This document shows, in pieces, positions 1-9,586 of a stretch of DNA of 60,840 nucleotides. The DNA comes from Bacillota bacterium (lineage in GTDB: Bacteria; Bacillota; Clostridia; Peptostreptococcales; Anaerovoracaceae), in NCBI GenBank assembly GCA_017417045.1, contig JAFPZZ010000006.1:1-60840 (forward strand). Direction: 5' to 3'. The position numbers and the translations under genes are program-made. Each line of letters opens with the position of its first letter. Positions within the stretch are counted from its first letter, which is position 1. The notes under the pieces were generated by a model. The model was not told the origin of the DNA and did not search any database. It saw only the letters and a list, made by a program, of their open reading frames with translations.

Positions 1-1348
<1,348 letters not shown>

Positions 1349-1349
1349 A

Positions 1350-2534
1350 TTATCTGTCCTCCAATGCTTCGACTCCCGGAAGGACCTTGCCCTCGAGGAA
1401 CTCGAGAGAGGCTCCGCCTCCGGTGGAAATATGAGTGACCTTGTCCTCAAGGCCAAACTTCTTCATCGCAGCGGCGCTGTCTCCGCCTCCGACGACGGTG
1501 ACCGCTCCGCTCTCGGCCATAGCCTCGGCTACGGCTCTGGTGCCGTCCGCGAAGGCGTCGAATTCAAATACTCCCATGGGACCGTTCCAGATGACGGTTC
1601 CGGCCTTCTTTACGGTCTCGCTGTAGAGGGCGATGGTCTTGGGACCAATGTCCATGCCCATCCAGCCCTTGGGCATCTTGTCGAAATCGGCGAAGGCGGT
1701 CTCGCAGTCCTCGGCGAAATGATCGCCCAGCTTGCTGTCGAGCGGGAGAAGGAAGCCTATGCCCTTGGCCTGGGCTTTGGCCTTGAGCTCCCTGGCGAGC
1801 TCGAGCCTGTCCTCCTCGCAGAGGGAATCGCCTATCTCATAGCCCTCGGACTTAAGGAAGGTGTAGGCCATGCCTCCTCCGATGATTATAGTGTCGGCCT
1901 TCTCGATGAGGTTCTCGATGACGCCGATCTTGTCGGAGACCTTGGAGCCGCCGAGTATGGCGACGAAGGGCCTCTTCTGATCGTCTACGGCCTCTCCGAG
2001 GAACTTGAGCTCCTTCTCGATGAGGAAGCCGCTCACCGCGGGAAGATAGTCCGCGATGCCCGCCGTGGAGGCGTGGGCCCTGTGCGCGGTCCCGAAGGCG
2101 TCGTTTACGTATATATCAGCGAGCGAGGCGAGTTCCTTAGCGAACTCCGGGTCGTTCTTCTCTTCTTCGGCTCTGAACCTGAGGTTCTCTATGAGCATTA
2201 CTTCGCCCGGCGCCAGCGCTTCGGCCTTGGCCTTGACGCAGCCGTCCACCACGGTATCGGAGGGAGCCCAGATCACGGGCTTTCCGAGTATGGCCGAAAT
2301 GGCTTCGGCGACAGGCTCGAGGGTGAATTCCTTGTTGGGCTTTCCCTTGGGCCTTCCGAGATGGGACATGAGGATCACGGACGCTCCGTTCTCCAGCAGA
2401 TAGCTGACCGTGGGCATGGCAGCCACGATACGCTTATCGTCGGTGATCTTGCCCTCCTTCATGGGAACGTTGAAATCGCACCTTACTATGGCGCGCTTTC
2501 CCTTTACGTCGATATCCTTTACAGTTTTCTTCAT
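1350..2534 (-). CDS. pgk: Phosphoglycerate kinase
   Basis: Makes ATP and 3-phosphoglycerate from 1,3-bisphosphoglycerate. Its 394 residues match the family length. Seen are the N-terminal [11 protein letters not shown] motif, the SHLGRPKG substrate loop, the hinge KVSDKIGVI segment and the C-terminal [10 protein letters not shown] and [13 protein letters not shown] nucleotide-binding motifs. An AAGGAGCTTCAA ribosome site precedes the ATG at 2534. It is the first gene of the glycolytic operon, followed one base later by tpiA. No gap gene lies directly upstream in this window. Confidence 0.97.
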   Translation of the reverse strand: MKKTVKDIDVKGKRAIVRCDFNVPMKEGKITDDKRIVAAMPTVSYLLENGASVILMSHLGRPKGKPNKEFTLEPVAEAISAILGKPVIWAPSDTVVDGCVKAKAEALAPGEVMLIENLRFRAEEEKNDPEFAKELASLADIYVNDAFGTAHRAHASTAGIADYLPAVSGFLIEKELKFLGEAVDDQKRPFVAILGGSKVSDKIGVIENLIEKADTIIIGGGMAYTFLKSEGYEIGDSLCEEDRLELARELKAKAQAKGIGFLLPLDSKLGDHFAEDCETAFADFDKMPKGWMGMDIGPKTIALYSETVKKAGTVIWNGPMGVFEFDAFADGTRAVAEAMAESGAVTVVGGGDSAAAMKKFGLEDKVTHISTGGGASLEFLEGKVLPGVEALEDR

Positions 2535-2596
2535 TTGAAGCTCCTTTGCAGATATTCAATATATGCTCCGCACAGCGGATGATATCCTATCAAAAG

Positions 2597-2605
2597 ATTT
2601 TATCA
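2597..2605 (-). promoter_or_regulatory. Extended -10 promoter for pgk-tpiA-eno
   Basis: On the minus strand TGATAAAAT (TG-n-TAAAAT) lies 63 bases upstream of the pgk start. No good -35 hexamer is present at 17 bases, which fits an extended -10 promoter. Inference from motif only. Confidence 0.45.
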
Positions 2606-2627
2606 CAGTTTGTCCCTCTTGAGCAGA

Positions 2628-3296
2628 CTATTTGCTCGGGCGGGTCTTTTTGGCGTCTTCGACTCCGTTCCTTTTGCAGACCCCGCTCAAGCAGCAGTCC
2701 TCGCATCTAGGCGACCTAGCGGAGCAGACCCTCCGCCCGTGCCATATGAGGGCGTGGTGGAGCTCCGTCCAGTGCTCCTCGGGCAGTACCCTCATGAGCG
2801 CCAGCTCCGTGTGCTCGGCGTCCTTTTCGTCAGCGAAGCCTATCCTGCCCGCGAGCCTGAACACGTGGGTGTCGACCGCTATGGCCTGCTTCCCGAAGGC
2901 TTCGGCCATGACCACGTTCGCGGTCTTGCGCCCCACTCCGGGAAGGCTCATGAGCTCCTCCATATCCGAGGGGACCTCTCCATCGAAGCGTTCCAGAAGG
3001 TCCTTTGAGAGCTTCGATATATTGGCGGCCTTGGTCCTGTACATGCCTATGCTGTGTATTATCTCCTCGATCTCCTTTGGGTCCAGCGCCGCCATAGCTG
3101 CGGGGTCCGGTGCCTTTTCGAAGAGCTCCGGCGTGACCTTGTTGACGCTTACGTCCGTAGTCTGCGCCGAAAGCACAACCGCCACCAGCAGCTGGAACAC
3201 GCTCCCGAAGTCGAGCGCGCAGCCCGCCTCGGGGTATTCTCTTAGTATCAGTTCGACCGCCTCAGCGGTCTCGTCTTTGTCAAGCAGAGCCTTCAT
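2628..3296 (-). CDS. nth: Endonuclease III (DNA glycosylase/AP lyase)
   Basis: Base-excision repair enzyme that removes oxidised pyrimidines and cleaves at AP sites. The 222-residue protein has the helix-hairpin-helix LPGVGRKTA with its catalytic Lys, the catalytic Asp in AVDTHVFRL, and a C-terminal 4Fe-4S ligand pattern C-x6-C-x2-C-x5-C (CSARSPRCEDCCLSGVC). Its ATG overlaps the whiA stop (ATGA), so it is translationally coupled as the last gene of the fic-like/murB/PHP/rapZ/whiA operon. Confidence 0.95.
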   Translation of the reverse strand: MKALLDKDETAEAVELILREYPEAGCALDFGSVFQLLVAVVLSAQTTDVSVNKVTPELFEKAPDPAAMAALDPKEIEEIIHSIGMYRTKAANISKLSKDLLERFDGEVPSDMEELMSLPGVGRKTANVVMAEAFGKQAIAVDTHVFRLAGRIGFADEKDAEHTELALMRVLPEEHWTELHHALIWHGRRVCSARSPRCEDCCLSGVCKRNGVEDAKKTRPSK

Positions 3297-4243
3297 CTTC
3301 CGGACTTCCTTATCTCTTCAGCCATCTCGGCTATCTTTGCGAACCTGTGGTTGAGCCCCGATTTTTTCAGAGGCGGGTCGAAGAGCCCCGCGAGCTCGGC
3401 CAGGCTGAGCTCGGGATTCTCCTTGCGCAGCTCCGCGGCCTCCCTCAGCTTTGCGGGAAGATACGAAGCCCCGTACACGGACTCGACGAGCCTTATGTCC
3501 GCCAGCTGCTTCTGCGCCGCGGCGACGGTCTTGTCGAGATTGGCGTTCTCGCAGTTGCTTATGCGGTTCAGCTTATTCTTCATCTGGCGGTTTATCATGA
3601 CGTTCTGATACTCGAACATCTGATTGGTCGCGCCCACCACGCTGAGGAAATCGGCTATCTGCTCGCCCTCCTTGAGGTAGACTATATATCTGCCCTCGTC
3701 TCCGCTCACCCGGGCCTTGAGCCCGAAGGCCGAGAGCAGCTTTCTTACGTCGTCGGCCATATATCTGCTGGCGCAGACGATCTGCATGTGGTAGCCCTTG
3801 GTCGTGAGGCCGCTCACCGAGCCGGAGGCCATGAATATGCCTCTGAGCGCAGCCTTCTTGCAGCAGCGCTTCTTCACTATCATGGGATCCATACCGTCGG
3901 TTATGTAGTTGCTGCCCTCCTTGACTGAGAGTATCCCTGTCTCTCTGAGTATGGCCTCGGCGTTCATATCCGGGGTTATGCTCAAACCGTAGGTCCTGCC
4001 TCCGTTTATCGAGGACGATTCCTCCACGCTGAGCGAGGTCTTGGAGCCGAAGTAGCTCTTGATCATCGAGGCGTAGCAGCGCGCCACGGCCGGATTCTCT
4101 GTGCTTATCCTTATCCCTATGCCTCCCATCAGAGTGATGCTTCCCGCGAACCTCAAAAACCCGGAGATCTGCGCCAGCTGGCAGCATTTCTTTCCGGGTC
4201 CTGTCATCGTGAGTTCTTTTTTTATATCGGAGGTGAAGGACAT
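3293..4243 (-). CDS. whiA: WhiA, sporulation/cell-division DNA-binding protein
   Basis: WhiA is conserved in Gram-positive bacteria and controls division or sporulation genes. The 316-residue protein has the expected N-terminal homing-endonuclease-like fold (MSFTSDIKKEL start, GRTYGLSI, CCKKAALRGIFMASGS segments), and a C-terminal helix-turn-helix region that includes YLPAKLREAAELR, SLAELAG and KSGLNHRFAKI. It starts 3 bases after rapZ. In most Firmicutes a yvcK/mgfK gene sits between rapZ and whiA; here it is absent. Confidence 0.95.
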   Translation of the reverse strand: MSFTSDIKKELTMTGPGKKCCQLAQISGFLRFAGSITLMGGIGIRISTENPAVARCYASMIKSYFGSKTSLSVEESSSINGGRTYGLSITPDMNAEAILRETGILSVKEGSNYITDGMDPMIVKKRCCKKAALRGIFMASGSVSGLTTKGYHMQIVCASRYMADDVRKLLSAFGLKARVSGDEGRYIVYLKEGEQIADFLSVVGATNQMFEYQNVMINRQMKNKLNRISNCENANLDKTVAAAQKQLADIRLVESVYGASYLPAKLREAAELRKENPELSLAELAGLFDPPLKKSGLNHRFAKIAEMAEEIRKSGR

Positions 4244-4246
4244 CTT

Positions 4247-5107
4247 CTATTTTCTGTTCTCCAGTTCCCTGTGCGTCTGATTCACCCTGAGGCCCTTCTC
4301 CCAAAGGATGTCGGCGAGCTCCGAGGCTATCACGACGCTCCTGTGGCGGCCGCCCGTGCAGCCCACGGCCAGGTGCAGATGGTATTTGCCCTGCTTCTCG
4401 TATTCGGGAGCAAGGCTTACTATGGCGGAGGAGATCTGCTCGAGGAAGCTCGCGCTGCCCTCGAAGCGCAGCACGTAGTCGCGCACCTTCTTGTTCTTGC
4501 CGGTGAGCTTCTTGAGGGAAGCCACGTAGAAGGGATTGGGAAGGAAGCGCACGTCGACTACCCAGTCAGCTTCCTGAGGGACGCCGTATTTGTAGCCGAA
4601 GCTCTGAACGGTGACCGAAAAGCTGCTGCGCTCCTCCTCGGAGAGCAGCAGGCGCTTGACCTCCTCGTAGAGATCCGCAGCCTTGTAGCTCGAGCTGTCA
4701 ATTATGATATCAGCGTGCTCCCGGACGAAGCTGAGCTTTTCCCGCTCCTCTCTGATCGCCCTTATGACATCGCCGTTCTTCTCGAGGGGATGGCTGCGGC
4801 GAGTCTCCTTATATCTTCTCAGGAGAACGGAATCGCTGGCCTCGATGAAGAGTATCCTTATGGGGATGTCACTCTGCTCCATCTCCTGAAGACAGCCCCT
4901 GAGCTCATCGAAAAAGAGGCCGCCCCTCACGTCTACTACGAACGCGGCCTTCTCCGGCTGCCCGCCCGATTTCGCGGCGAGCGATATGAAGTCCATCATA
5001 AGCCTCGGGGGGATATTGTCCACGCAGTAGTAGCCTATATCCTCGAGGCAGTTCACGACCTGGCTCTTTCCGGCTCCGGAAAGCCCTGTGACCATCAGCA
5101 GTTCCAT
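4247..5107 (-). CDS. rapZ: RapZ/YvcJ family nucleotide-binding protein
   Basis: P-loop protein of the RapZ family: an RNase adaptor in enterobacteria, a GTP-hydrolysing protein (YvcJ) in Bacillus. The 286 residues carry a Walker A GLSGAGKS (residues 8-15), the conserved DNIPP segment, a FVVDVRGG strand, and the diagnostic C-terminal GCTGGRHRSV and NQTHRELE motifs. A GGAAGAGAAT ribosome site supports the ATG. It lies 17 bases after the PHP gene and 3 before whiA. Confidence 0.95.
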   Translation of the reverse strand: MELLMVTGLSGAGKSQVVNCLEDIGYYCVDNIPPRLMMDFISLAAKSGGQPEKAAFVVDVRGGLFFDELRGCLQEMEQSDIPIRILFIEASDSVLLRRYKETRRSHPLEKNGDVIRAIREEREKLSFVREHADIIIDSSSYKAADLYEEVKRLLLSEEERSSFSVTVQSFGYKYGVPQEADWVVDVRFLPNPFYVASLKKLTGKNKKVRDYVLRFEGSASFLEQISSAIVSLAPEYEKQGKYHLHLAVGCTGGRHRSVVIASELADILWEKGLRVNQTHRELENRK

Positions 5108-5124
5108 ATTCTCTTCCGCTCCCG

Positions 5125-5862
5125 CTAAGTCTGCTTTAGATTTACTATCCTTGAAAGATCGAGCCCTGCGGCCCTTGCTCTTTCAAGAGCTTTATCCACG
5201 ACGCCGACGTCCTGCGGTCTGTGGGCGTCGCTGCCCAGTATGAATGACACCTCATACTCCGCGGCAAGCCTTATATCCTCGACCGTCAGGGCTCCGTGTT
5301 TGTTGTTTATCTCGAGGAAGGTCCCGCGCCGCGCGCAGCAGGCAGCGACCTCCCTTATATCTACCGGGTTCTTCGCGCCGGGATGACTTATGATATCTAT
5401 ATCGTTCTCCTCTAGCGCGCGTATTATAAGATCGGTGTTTCTGTTTCTCGCCGAGGCAGTGCAGCGCCCGGTGACGCCGTACATAAATCCCCCGGCGTGC
5501 ACGAAGGCCGCGCGCAGGGGCTCCTCGCCGAAGACCCCGAAATGATAGCCCGCTATTATGAAATCGAAGAGCTTCTGCTCCTCCGCGGATACGTCGAGAT
5601 GCCCCGATCTGTTTATGATATTGGCCTCCACCCCGAGCTTTATGCTAAGGCCGGGATGCTTATCAGACGAGGCGCTTATATCGGCGCGCATGGACTCAAT
5701 GTCGCTCATCTTGAAGCCGTATCCGACGTGGCCCGGCCCGTGGTCGGCTATCCCGAGCAGGGAGAGCCCCGCCTCCTCAGCCGCGGCGGCGTTCATCTCT
5801 ATGCTCCCCTTGCCGTGGGAGTAAGTGGTGTGGGTGTGCAGATCGCAGCTGATATCAGCCAA
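5125..5862 (-). CDS. PHP-domain metal-dependent phosphoesterase
   Basis: Polymerase-and-histidinol-phosphatase fold. Metal-ligand motifs are DLHTHTTYSHGKGS (residues 7-20), GIADHGPGH, the ISHPGAKNP strand and GSDAHRP near the C-terminus. The 245-residue length fits the YcdX-like/PHP subfamily found in murB-rapZ operons. The most likely start is TTG at 5862 (only a few residues before the first motif), with GGAGG about 10 bases upstream; it overlaps the murB end by 8 bases. Substrate is unknown. Confidence 0.9.
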   Translation of the reverse strand: MADISCDLHTHTTYSHGKGSIEMNAAAAEEAGLSLLGIADHGPGHVGYGFKMSDIESMRADISASSDKHPGLSIKLGVEANIINRSGHLDVSAEEQKLFDFIIAGYHFGVFGEEPLRAAFVHAGGFMYGVTGRCTASARNRNTDLIIRALEENDIDIISHPGAKNPVDIREVAACCARRGTFLEINNKHGALTVEDIRLAAEYEVSFILGSDAHRPQDVGVVDKALERARAAGLDLSRIVNLKQT

Positions 5863-6745
5863 TTATCCTTACCTCCGGCTCAAGCGCCACCCCGTGGTCG
5901 TGCATCACCGTCTCCTGCACCACGTGCATGAGCTGCACGACGTCGTCCGCCGTCGCTCCTCCGACGTTCACTATGAAGCCGGCGTGCAGGGGGGATACCT
6001 GGGCGCCCCCTATCGTAAGGCCCTTAAGGCCGCTGTCCTCTATGAGCTTGCCCGCAAAATAGCCCTCAGGGCGCTTGAAGAAGCTGCCCGCGCTGGGAAG
6101 ATTGACCGGCTGCTTGGCGTTGCGCTTGGCAGTGCAGTCGTTCATGAGAGCCTCCATCTCGGCGCGGTCTCCGGGCGCGAGCGAGACCTCGGCGGAGAGT
6201 ATGACCTCATCGCTGTCCATGAAGGCGCTCTTCCTGTAGCCCAGGCCGAGCTCCTCGGCGGAGCGCCTGATCACGCTGCCGTCGGGCTTCATTGAGCGTA
6301 CCTCCCTGAGCACGTTCTTCATCTCAAAGCCGTAAGCTCCGGCGTTCATAAAGCAGGCGCCGCCGACGCTGCCCGGTATGCCGCAGGCGCATTCCATCCC
6401 GGAGAGCCCGTATTCCAAAGCCGCCCGGGACAGCCTCGAGAGCATGGTCCCCGCCCCCGCGATGAGCCCGTTCTCGCCCTTCCTTTCGATAAAGTCCAGC
6501 GCCCTGCCTATATGCACGGCGACTCCGGCGTAGTCCCTCGCGAAGAGCAGGTTGCTGCCGTTGCCTATGACTATGTATGGGGTATCGCTGCCGCTAAGAA
6601 GGCGAAGGAGCTCCGAGAGCTCCCCTTCGCCGGCAGGTTCTGCGAAAACGGCGGCCCTGCCTCCGCAGCGAAAGCTCGTATGCTCCGCCATGGAGACGTC
6701 CGCCCCCGCCCTGCAGATCTTTCTTATATCGCTAAAAAGATCCAT
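5855..6745 (-). CDS. murB: UDP-N-acetylenolpyruvoylglucosamine reductase
   Basis: FAD/NADPH enzyme that makes UDP-MurNAc for peptidoglycan. The 296 residues show the FAD-binding IGNGSNLLFA and the GIPGSVGGACFMNAGAYG motif, followed by YRKSAFM, NLPSAGSFFKRPEGYFAGKLIE (catalytic Ser region) and the C-terminal HAGFIVN. This is a type II MurB. It overlaps the degenerate Fic gene by 14 bases and the PHP gene by 8, indicating tight translational coupling. Confidence 0.96.
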   Translation of the reverse strand: MDLFSDIRKICRAGADVSMAEHTSFRCGGRAAVFAEPAGEGELSELLRLLSGSDTPYIVIGNGSNLLFARDYAGVAVHIGRALDFIERKGENGLIAGAGTMLSRLSRAALEYGLSGMECACGIPGSVGGACFMNAGAYGFEMKNVLREVRSMKPDGSVIRRSAEELGLGYRKSAFMDSDEVILSAEVSLAPGDRAEMEALMNDCTAKRNAKQPVNLPSAGSFFKRPEGYFAGKLIEDSGLKGLTIGGAQVSPLHAGFIVNVGGATADDVVQLMHVVQETVMHDHGVALEPEVRIIG

Positions 6746-7463
6746 CCTTTGCCTTTCTGCACAGCTCCGTCACGCTCTCTATGCGGTGCTCCATGCTCCT
6801 CAAAAACATCTCCCTGAAGGCGTTCTCATCTTCTCCCGACAGGTATTTTCGCACCAGTATGTCGTAGTCCTCCTCGCCCACGGTGAAGCCCGCGGCGGGG
6901 ATACCCTCGAGCAGCAGGGTATAGAGCATAAGGGCTCCGGCCAGGCTGACGTTGTCCTCCTCGAATGGATATATCCTGAGGAACTCCATGTGCAGCCTTA
7001 TGGCCCTGTCCATGAAGTGGAGCTTATGGCCGTCGTGCGCGTTCTCCCTGAAGAGCTCGGTGAGCTGTTTGCCTATATCGTTGAAATGGCATGGAACGAA
7101 ACCCCAGACGTAAACGACGGGGTTCCTCTTCCTGAACTGCGGGTCGCTGCCGTAGAGCATCGAGTGCCATCTCGCCAGCAGCTTCAGGTCGGGCAGCGTC
7201 TGCATGCCCGCGCTCAGCTGCATGTCGGCGTACAGCGCCGCCCAGCTGTGGACGTAGCTGTAGAGCTCGAGCGGCAGATCCTCGCTCAGCTCGCCCGCGA
7301 GTATGCTGAGGATCTGCTCACGGCTGATATTCACTCCCCTCACCCTGAGTATGCCGTAGAGCCAGTACCACAGGCCGCTCTCCCGGATCCATCTCTTGAG
7401 CTCGGGATTATCCGCGCCTATCCTTCTGTATTCTTCGATCTTTGCGTCCAAAGTATCGTACAT
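6732..7463 (-). CDS. Degenerate Fic/DOC-fold protein lacking the active site
   Basis: The 243-residue protein has the helical plan of Fic AMP transferases. Residues 156-190 line up with the core helix pair, but the catalytic HPFxxGNGRxxR is IYPFEEDNVSLAG (164-176): His is Tyr, GNGR is DNVS and the last Arg is Gly. Upstream segments RWHSMLYGSDPQFRKRNPVVYVWG (residues 99-121) and a helical N-terminal part also fit the family. No AMP transfer is expected, so a binding or regulatory role is inferred. First gene of the murB operon. No Shine-Dalgarno precedes the ATG. Confidence 0.7.
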   Translation of the reverse strand: MYDTLDAKIEEYRRIGADNPELKRWIRESGLWYWLYGILRVRGVNISREQILSILAGELSEDLPLELYSYVHSWAALYADMQLSAGMQTLPDLKLLARWHSMLYGSDPQFRKRNPVVYVWGFVPCHFNDIGKQLTELFRENAHDGHKLHFMDRAIRLHMEFLRIYPFEEDNVSLAGALMLYTLLLEGIPAAGFTVGEEDYDILVRKYLSGEDENAFREMFLRSMEHRIESVTELCRKAKDGSF

Positions 7464-7469
7464 ATTGAT

Positions 7470-7499
7470 ATATTAACACAATGACGTAATTTTTTTAAA
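7470..7499 (-). promoter_or_regulatory. Promoter of the fic-like/murB/rapZ/whiA operon, leaderless
   Basis: On the minus strand an extended -10 TGTTAATAT ends at 7470, with a weak -35 (TTAAAA, 7498-7493) 17 bases upstream. The predicted transcription start is at about 7463, the A of the ATG, so the message would be leaderless. This agrees with the missing ribosome site. Confidence 0.45.
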
Positions 7500-7560
7500 G
7501 CGTTCTTGCCAAACGCCGCGGCCAAGTTTTCAAAAGATCGAAAAGAAGGCGATATCGCTC

Positions 7561-7589
7561 TTGATATGTGCCGAATCTTGCTGTATAAT
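7561..7589 (+). promoter_or_regulatory. Sigma-A promoter of the aminotransferase gene
   Basis: TTGATA (7561-7566), a 17-base spacer and a perfect TATAAT (7584-7589). Transcription would begin near 7596, giving a ~48-base leader with an AAAGGACG ribosome site before the ATG at 7644. Confidence 0.75.
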
Positions 7590-7643
7590 ACGCCGTAAAT
7601 GACGAAAATATTTCGGAAAAGCATCAAAAAAAGGACGTTTTAG

Positions 7644-8834
7644 ATGAAATTTTCAAGCAAAATAGAAAAATGCGGATATTCCCCCATAAGGAAGTTCTAC
7701 AGCTACCAGGTCGAATGCGAGAAGCAGGGGAAAAAGATCCACCATCTCAATATAGGGCAGCCCGACATACAGACTCCCAGAAACTTCTTCACGGCGGTCA
7801 AGGACTTTGACGAAAAGGTCGTGGCCTACGCCCCGTCTCCGGGCATACCCGAGCTCATAGGGGCTATCAGGAGATACTACGAGCGCATAGGCGTAGAGCT
7901 GAGCGACTCGGACATCATCATCACCACGGGCGGGAGCGAGGCGCTGAGCATGAGCTTTCAGTGCATACTGGACGAAGGAGACGAACTACTGGCACCGGAA
8001 CCGCTCTATTCCAACTACCTGACCTTCACGACCATGACCGGGGGCAAGGTCGTCCCCATCCCGACGGATCCCGCGAACGGCTACAGATACGCTAAGCGCG
8101 AGCTGCTCGAAAGATACGTCACCGAAAAGACCAGAGGCCTGCTCATAACGAATCCCGGAAATCCGACCGGAGTCGTGCTCACCAAAGAGGAGCAGCAGGT
8201 CATAGCCGATTTCGCCAGGGACCACGGCCTCTTCCTCATCGTAGACGAGGTGTACAGAGAATTCGTATACAACGGCCAGAAGCTCTCATCCTTCGGAAGC
8301 TTCGAGGGCATAGAGGACAATCTGATAATAGTCGATTCCGTTTCCAAGCGCTTCTCCGCCTGCGGAGCCAGGGTCGGTGCCCTGATATCGAGGAACAAGG
8401 AGCTCATAGCGCACGCGCTGAAGATATGCCAGGCCAGGCTCAGCGTAGCCACGCTCGATCAGGTCGGCGCCGCCGCTCTGTACGACACCGAGGAGAGCTT
8501 CTTCGAGGAAGTCCGCGCGGAATACAAAAAGCGCAGGGACACGGTCTGCGAGGAGCTCGGAAAGATCCCCGGCGTGAGCTTCGACGTGCCAGAGGGAGCC
8601 TTCTACCTCATGGCCTCTCTGCCCGTGGACGACACGGACAGATTCCAGCGCTGGCTGTTCACCGATTTCGAGACGGACGGAGAGACCGTCATGTTCGCTC
8701 CGGGAGACGGCTTCTACAGAAGCCCTGGCCTAGGCAAGAACGAGATCCGGATAGCCTACGTCACCAACAGCGACGAGCTGAGAAGGAGCATACGCGTACT
8801 GGCCGAAGGTATAAAGCGCTACAACAGCCTGTAA
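7644..8834 (+). CDS. Pyridoxal-phosphate aminotransferase, class I/II
   Basis: Aspartate-aminotransferase-like PLP enzyme of 396 residues. Seen: the substrate-Gly loop LNIGQPDI, the cofactor-phosphate region TTGGSEALSM, the NPGNPTGV motif with cofactor-binding Asn, the IVDEVYREFVY Asp/Tyr pair, the Schiff-base Lys in SVSKRFSACGARVG, and the carboxylate-binding Arg in NEIRIAYV. The amino-acid substrate cannot be read from sequence; aspartate or an aromatic amino acid are both possible. Monocistronic, with its own promoter and terminator. Confidence 0.9.
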   Translation: MKFSSKIEKCGYSPIRKFYSYQVECEKQGKKIHHLNIGQPDIQTPRNFFTAVKDFDEKVVAYAPSPGIPELIGAIRRYYERIGVELSDSDIIITTGGSEALSMSFQCILDEGDELLAPEPLYSNYLTFTTMTGGKVVPIPTDPANGYRYAKRELLERYVTEKTRGLLITNPGNPTGVVLTKEEQQVIADFARDHGLFLIVDEVYREFVYNGQKLSSFGSFEGIEDNLIIVDSVSKRFSACGARVGALISRNKELIAHALKICQARLSVATLDQVGAAALYDTEESFFEEVRAEYKKRRDTVCEELGKIPGVSFDVPEGAFYLMASLPVDDTDRFQRWLFTDFETDGETVMFAPGDGFYRSPGLGKNEIRIAYVTNSDELRRSIRVLAEGIKRYNSL

Positions 8835-8873
8835 ACAGCAATCGATATATGCCATTTGATACTCCTTACAAGC

Positions 8874-8900
8874 AAAGGCCCCGCACTCAGCGGGGCTTTT
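8874..8900 (+). terminator. Rho-independent terminator after aminotransferase
   Basis: CCCCGC-ACTCA-GCGGGG core extended by A/T pairs (aaagg...cttttg), followed by TTTTGTGTTT. It could also stop transcription coming from the convergent PspC gene. Confidence 0.85.
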
Positions 8901-9042
8901 GTGTTTCCTTTATTCAAAGTATGTCGCCTATCATCGCTTTTTCGCGCTGTCGGCTCCGGCATTTTACCCGCCGCCTGCGCTTATCTGCTCGCATCTATAT
9001 GCCCGCGCTTACCTGCGCCGCGGCGTTTTCAGGACCCAGGCG

Positions 9043-9576
9043 CTATTTCTTCTTCATCACATAGATGCCGGCCGCGAGCGCAGCGAGCCCGACTATGAGC
9101 TTGAAGTCTATGCGCGGGAAGATGAACCTTATCAGCAGGTATCCTCCGATGATGACCAGGATGACGCCTATGTTCTCCCTGTTGGCCTCCTCCTTCAGTC
9201 CGTCGAACGGGCCGCGGTCCTTCTTTTCGGAGCTTCCCTCTTCCGAGCTGTAGTAGTCGGTATAGGGGCCTTCTCCTCCTGCGCCGTCGTAATGGGTCGC
9301 GCTGCCGCCGTTACTGGGATCCGAGCTTCCGTAGCTTTCATAGCCGCCGTACGAAGCTTCCCTGCTCTGCGCCTCGGCCCACTGCATGCCCTCAGGCTCC
9401 TTGGGTATCACTATGGCGCAGGCTATGTAGAATATGAGGCCCACTCCAAATGTCATGAAGGAGAGGACGAAGATCAGCCTGACCACTATGGGGTCTATCC
9501 CGAAATAATGGCCGAAGCCAGCGCATACGCCGCATATGGCCTTATCGTATTCAGATCTGTATAGTCTCTTGTTCAC
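9043..9576 (-). CDS. PspC-domain membrane protein
   Basis: Envelope-stress type membrane protein of 177 residues. Residues 1-60 are a PspC domain (LYRSEYDKAICGVCAGFGHYFG, then a hydrophobic stretch VVRLIFVLSFMTFGVGLIFYIACAIVIP, given here as two adjoining segments). A Ser/Gly/Tyr-rich linker follows (about 70-125), then a C-terminal two-helix membrane module (NIGVILVIIGGYLLIRF and LIVGLAALAAGIYVMKKK) like that of LiaF-type proteins. It lies 10 bases after the GH25 lipoprotein gene, so the pair is probably one envelope transcript. Confidence 0.85.
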   Translation of the reverse strand: MNKRLYRSEYDKAICGVCAGFGHYFGIDPIVVRLIFVLSFMTFGVGLIFYIACAIVIPKEPEGMQWAEAQSREASYGGYESYGSSDPSNGGSATHYDGAGGEGPYTDYYSSEEGSSEKKDRGPFDGLKEEANRENIGVILVIIGGYLLIRFIFPRIDFKLIVGLAALAAGIYVMKKK

Positions 9577-9586
9577 GAAGCGCCTC

